Shown here: positions 5,149 to 5,249 of the stretch, one piece after another
Position numbering within the stretch: the first letter of the stretch is position 1
Layout: the number at the start of each line of letters is the position of its first letter
Origin: Pseudomonadota bacterium
GTDB lineage: Bacteria; Pseudomonadota; Gammaproteobacteria; Burkholderiales; Burkholderiaceae_C
Assembly: GCA_023410975.1 (NCBI GenBank)
Contig: JAEYPG010000405.1
Coordinates: forward strand, 1 to 5,249
Reading direction: 5' to 3'
Length of the DNA stretch: 5,249 nucleotides
Notes under the pieces: model-generated
The model's database searches: none
Told to the model about the DNA's origin: nothing
What the model saw: only the letters and a program-made list of their open reading frames with translations
Program-made: the position numbers and the translations under genes

Positions 5149-5249
5149 GCGGCGAGACCTTCCGCGAGAACTACGAGATCCTGCAGCGCCACGCGCAGAT
5201 GCTGCGCGAGCAGGACGAGCCCAACATCGACGACCTGCTGGCCATCGTC
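5145..5249 (+). CDS. xseB: Exodeoxyribonuclease VII small subunit-like (partial)
   Basis: The ATG at 5145 overlaps the xseA stop in ATGA, and AAGGA a few bases upstream supports translation by coupling. The first 35 residues are in the window and the frame runs off its end. The start (MSGETFRENYEILQRHAQML) followed by REQDEPNIDDLLAIV fits the two-helix layout of XseB: a first helix, then a turn where canonical members read SGDLPLEEAL and this one reads EPNIDDLL. XseB is a small protein of roughly 70-80 residues that forms coiled coils and binds several copies to XseA. The sequence is divergent from the E. coli type, matching the divergence of its XseA. The name rests on position as much as on similarity. 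Confidence 0.75.
   Translation, partial: MSGETFRENYEILQRHAQMLREQDEPNIDDLLAIV

Overview
The window is GC-rich throughout, apart from one sharply AT-rich island near 2970-3020. The gene content points to a betaproteobacterium of the order Burkholderiales: an exported HAF-repeat protein, a short H-NS-like protein with an RRGRPRK linker, and an accessory exodeoxyribonuclease VII carrying a DUF5710 domain. This is inferred from family knowledge and composition, with no database search. The mixture of unrelated genes, long gene-poor gaps, probable gene remnants and an ExoVII unlike the housekeeping type suggests an accessory region such as a genomic island or integrative element.

Layout. (1) Bases 1-1024, minus strand: the N-terminal 341 residues of a secreted protein with seven repeats spaced about 45 residues apart. 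Its C-terminus lies outside the window. (2) 1025-1310: a non-coding stretch upstream of both the HAF gene and the divergent H-NS-like gene. It holds three inverted repeats (1039-1053, 1078-1106, 1152-1200). (3) 1311-1574, plus strand: an 87-residue protein resembling the oligomerisation half of H-NS, ending at an AT-hook-like motif without the usual H-NS DNA-binding domain. (4) 1590-1784, plus strand: a short open stretch in the same frame, whose first 40 residues resemble the tail of an AbrB/MazE-type antitoxin; probably a remnant. (5) 1803-2966, minus strand: a stand-alone P-loop ATPase with a winged-helix-like C-terminus. Its start codon abuts a 50-bp AT-rich nested inverted repeat (2967-3016) that overlaps a plausible promoter. 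(6) 3017-3477: about 460 bp without a convincing gene, holding one weak small ORF (3145-3261). (7) 3478-5148 and 5145 to the end, plus strand: xseA and xseB-like genes, overlapping at ATGA.

How the genes relate. The only pair that clearly works together is the last one: XseA (nuclease) and XseB (small subunit) should form a single-strand-specific exonuclease. The XseA here has an added N-terminal DUF5710 domain and an altered motif after the active site, so it is best read as a specialised, mobile-element-type ExoVII. The ATPase is convergent with the H-NS-like gene and appears to be its own transcription unit. No functional link between the ATPase, the H-NS-like protein and ExoVII can be shown from this window.
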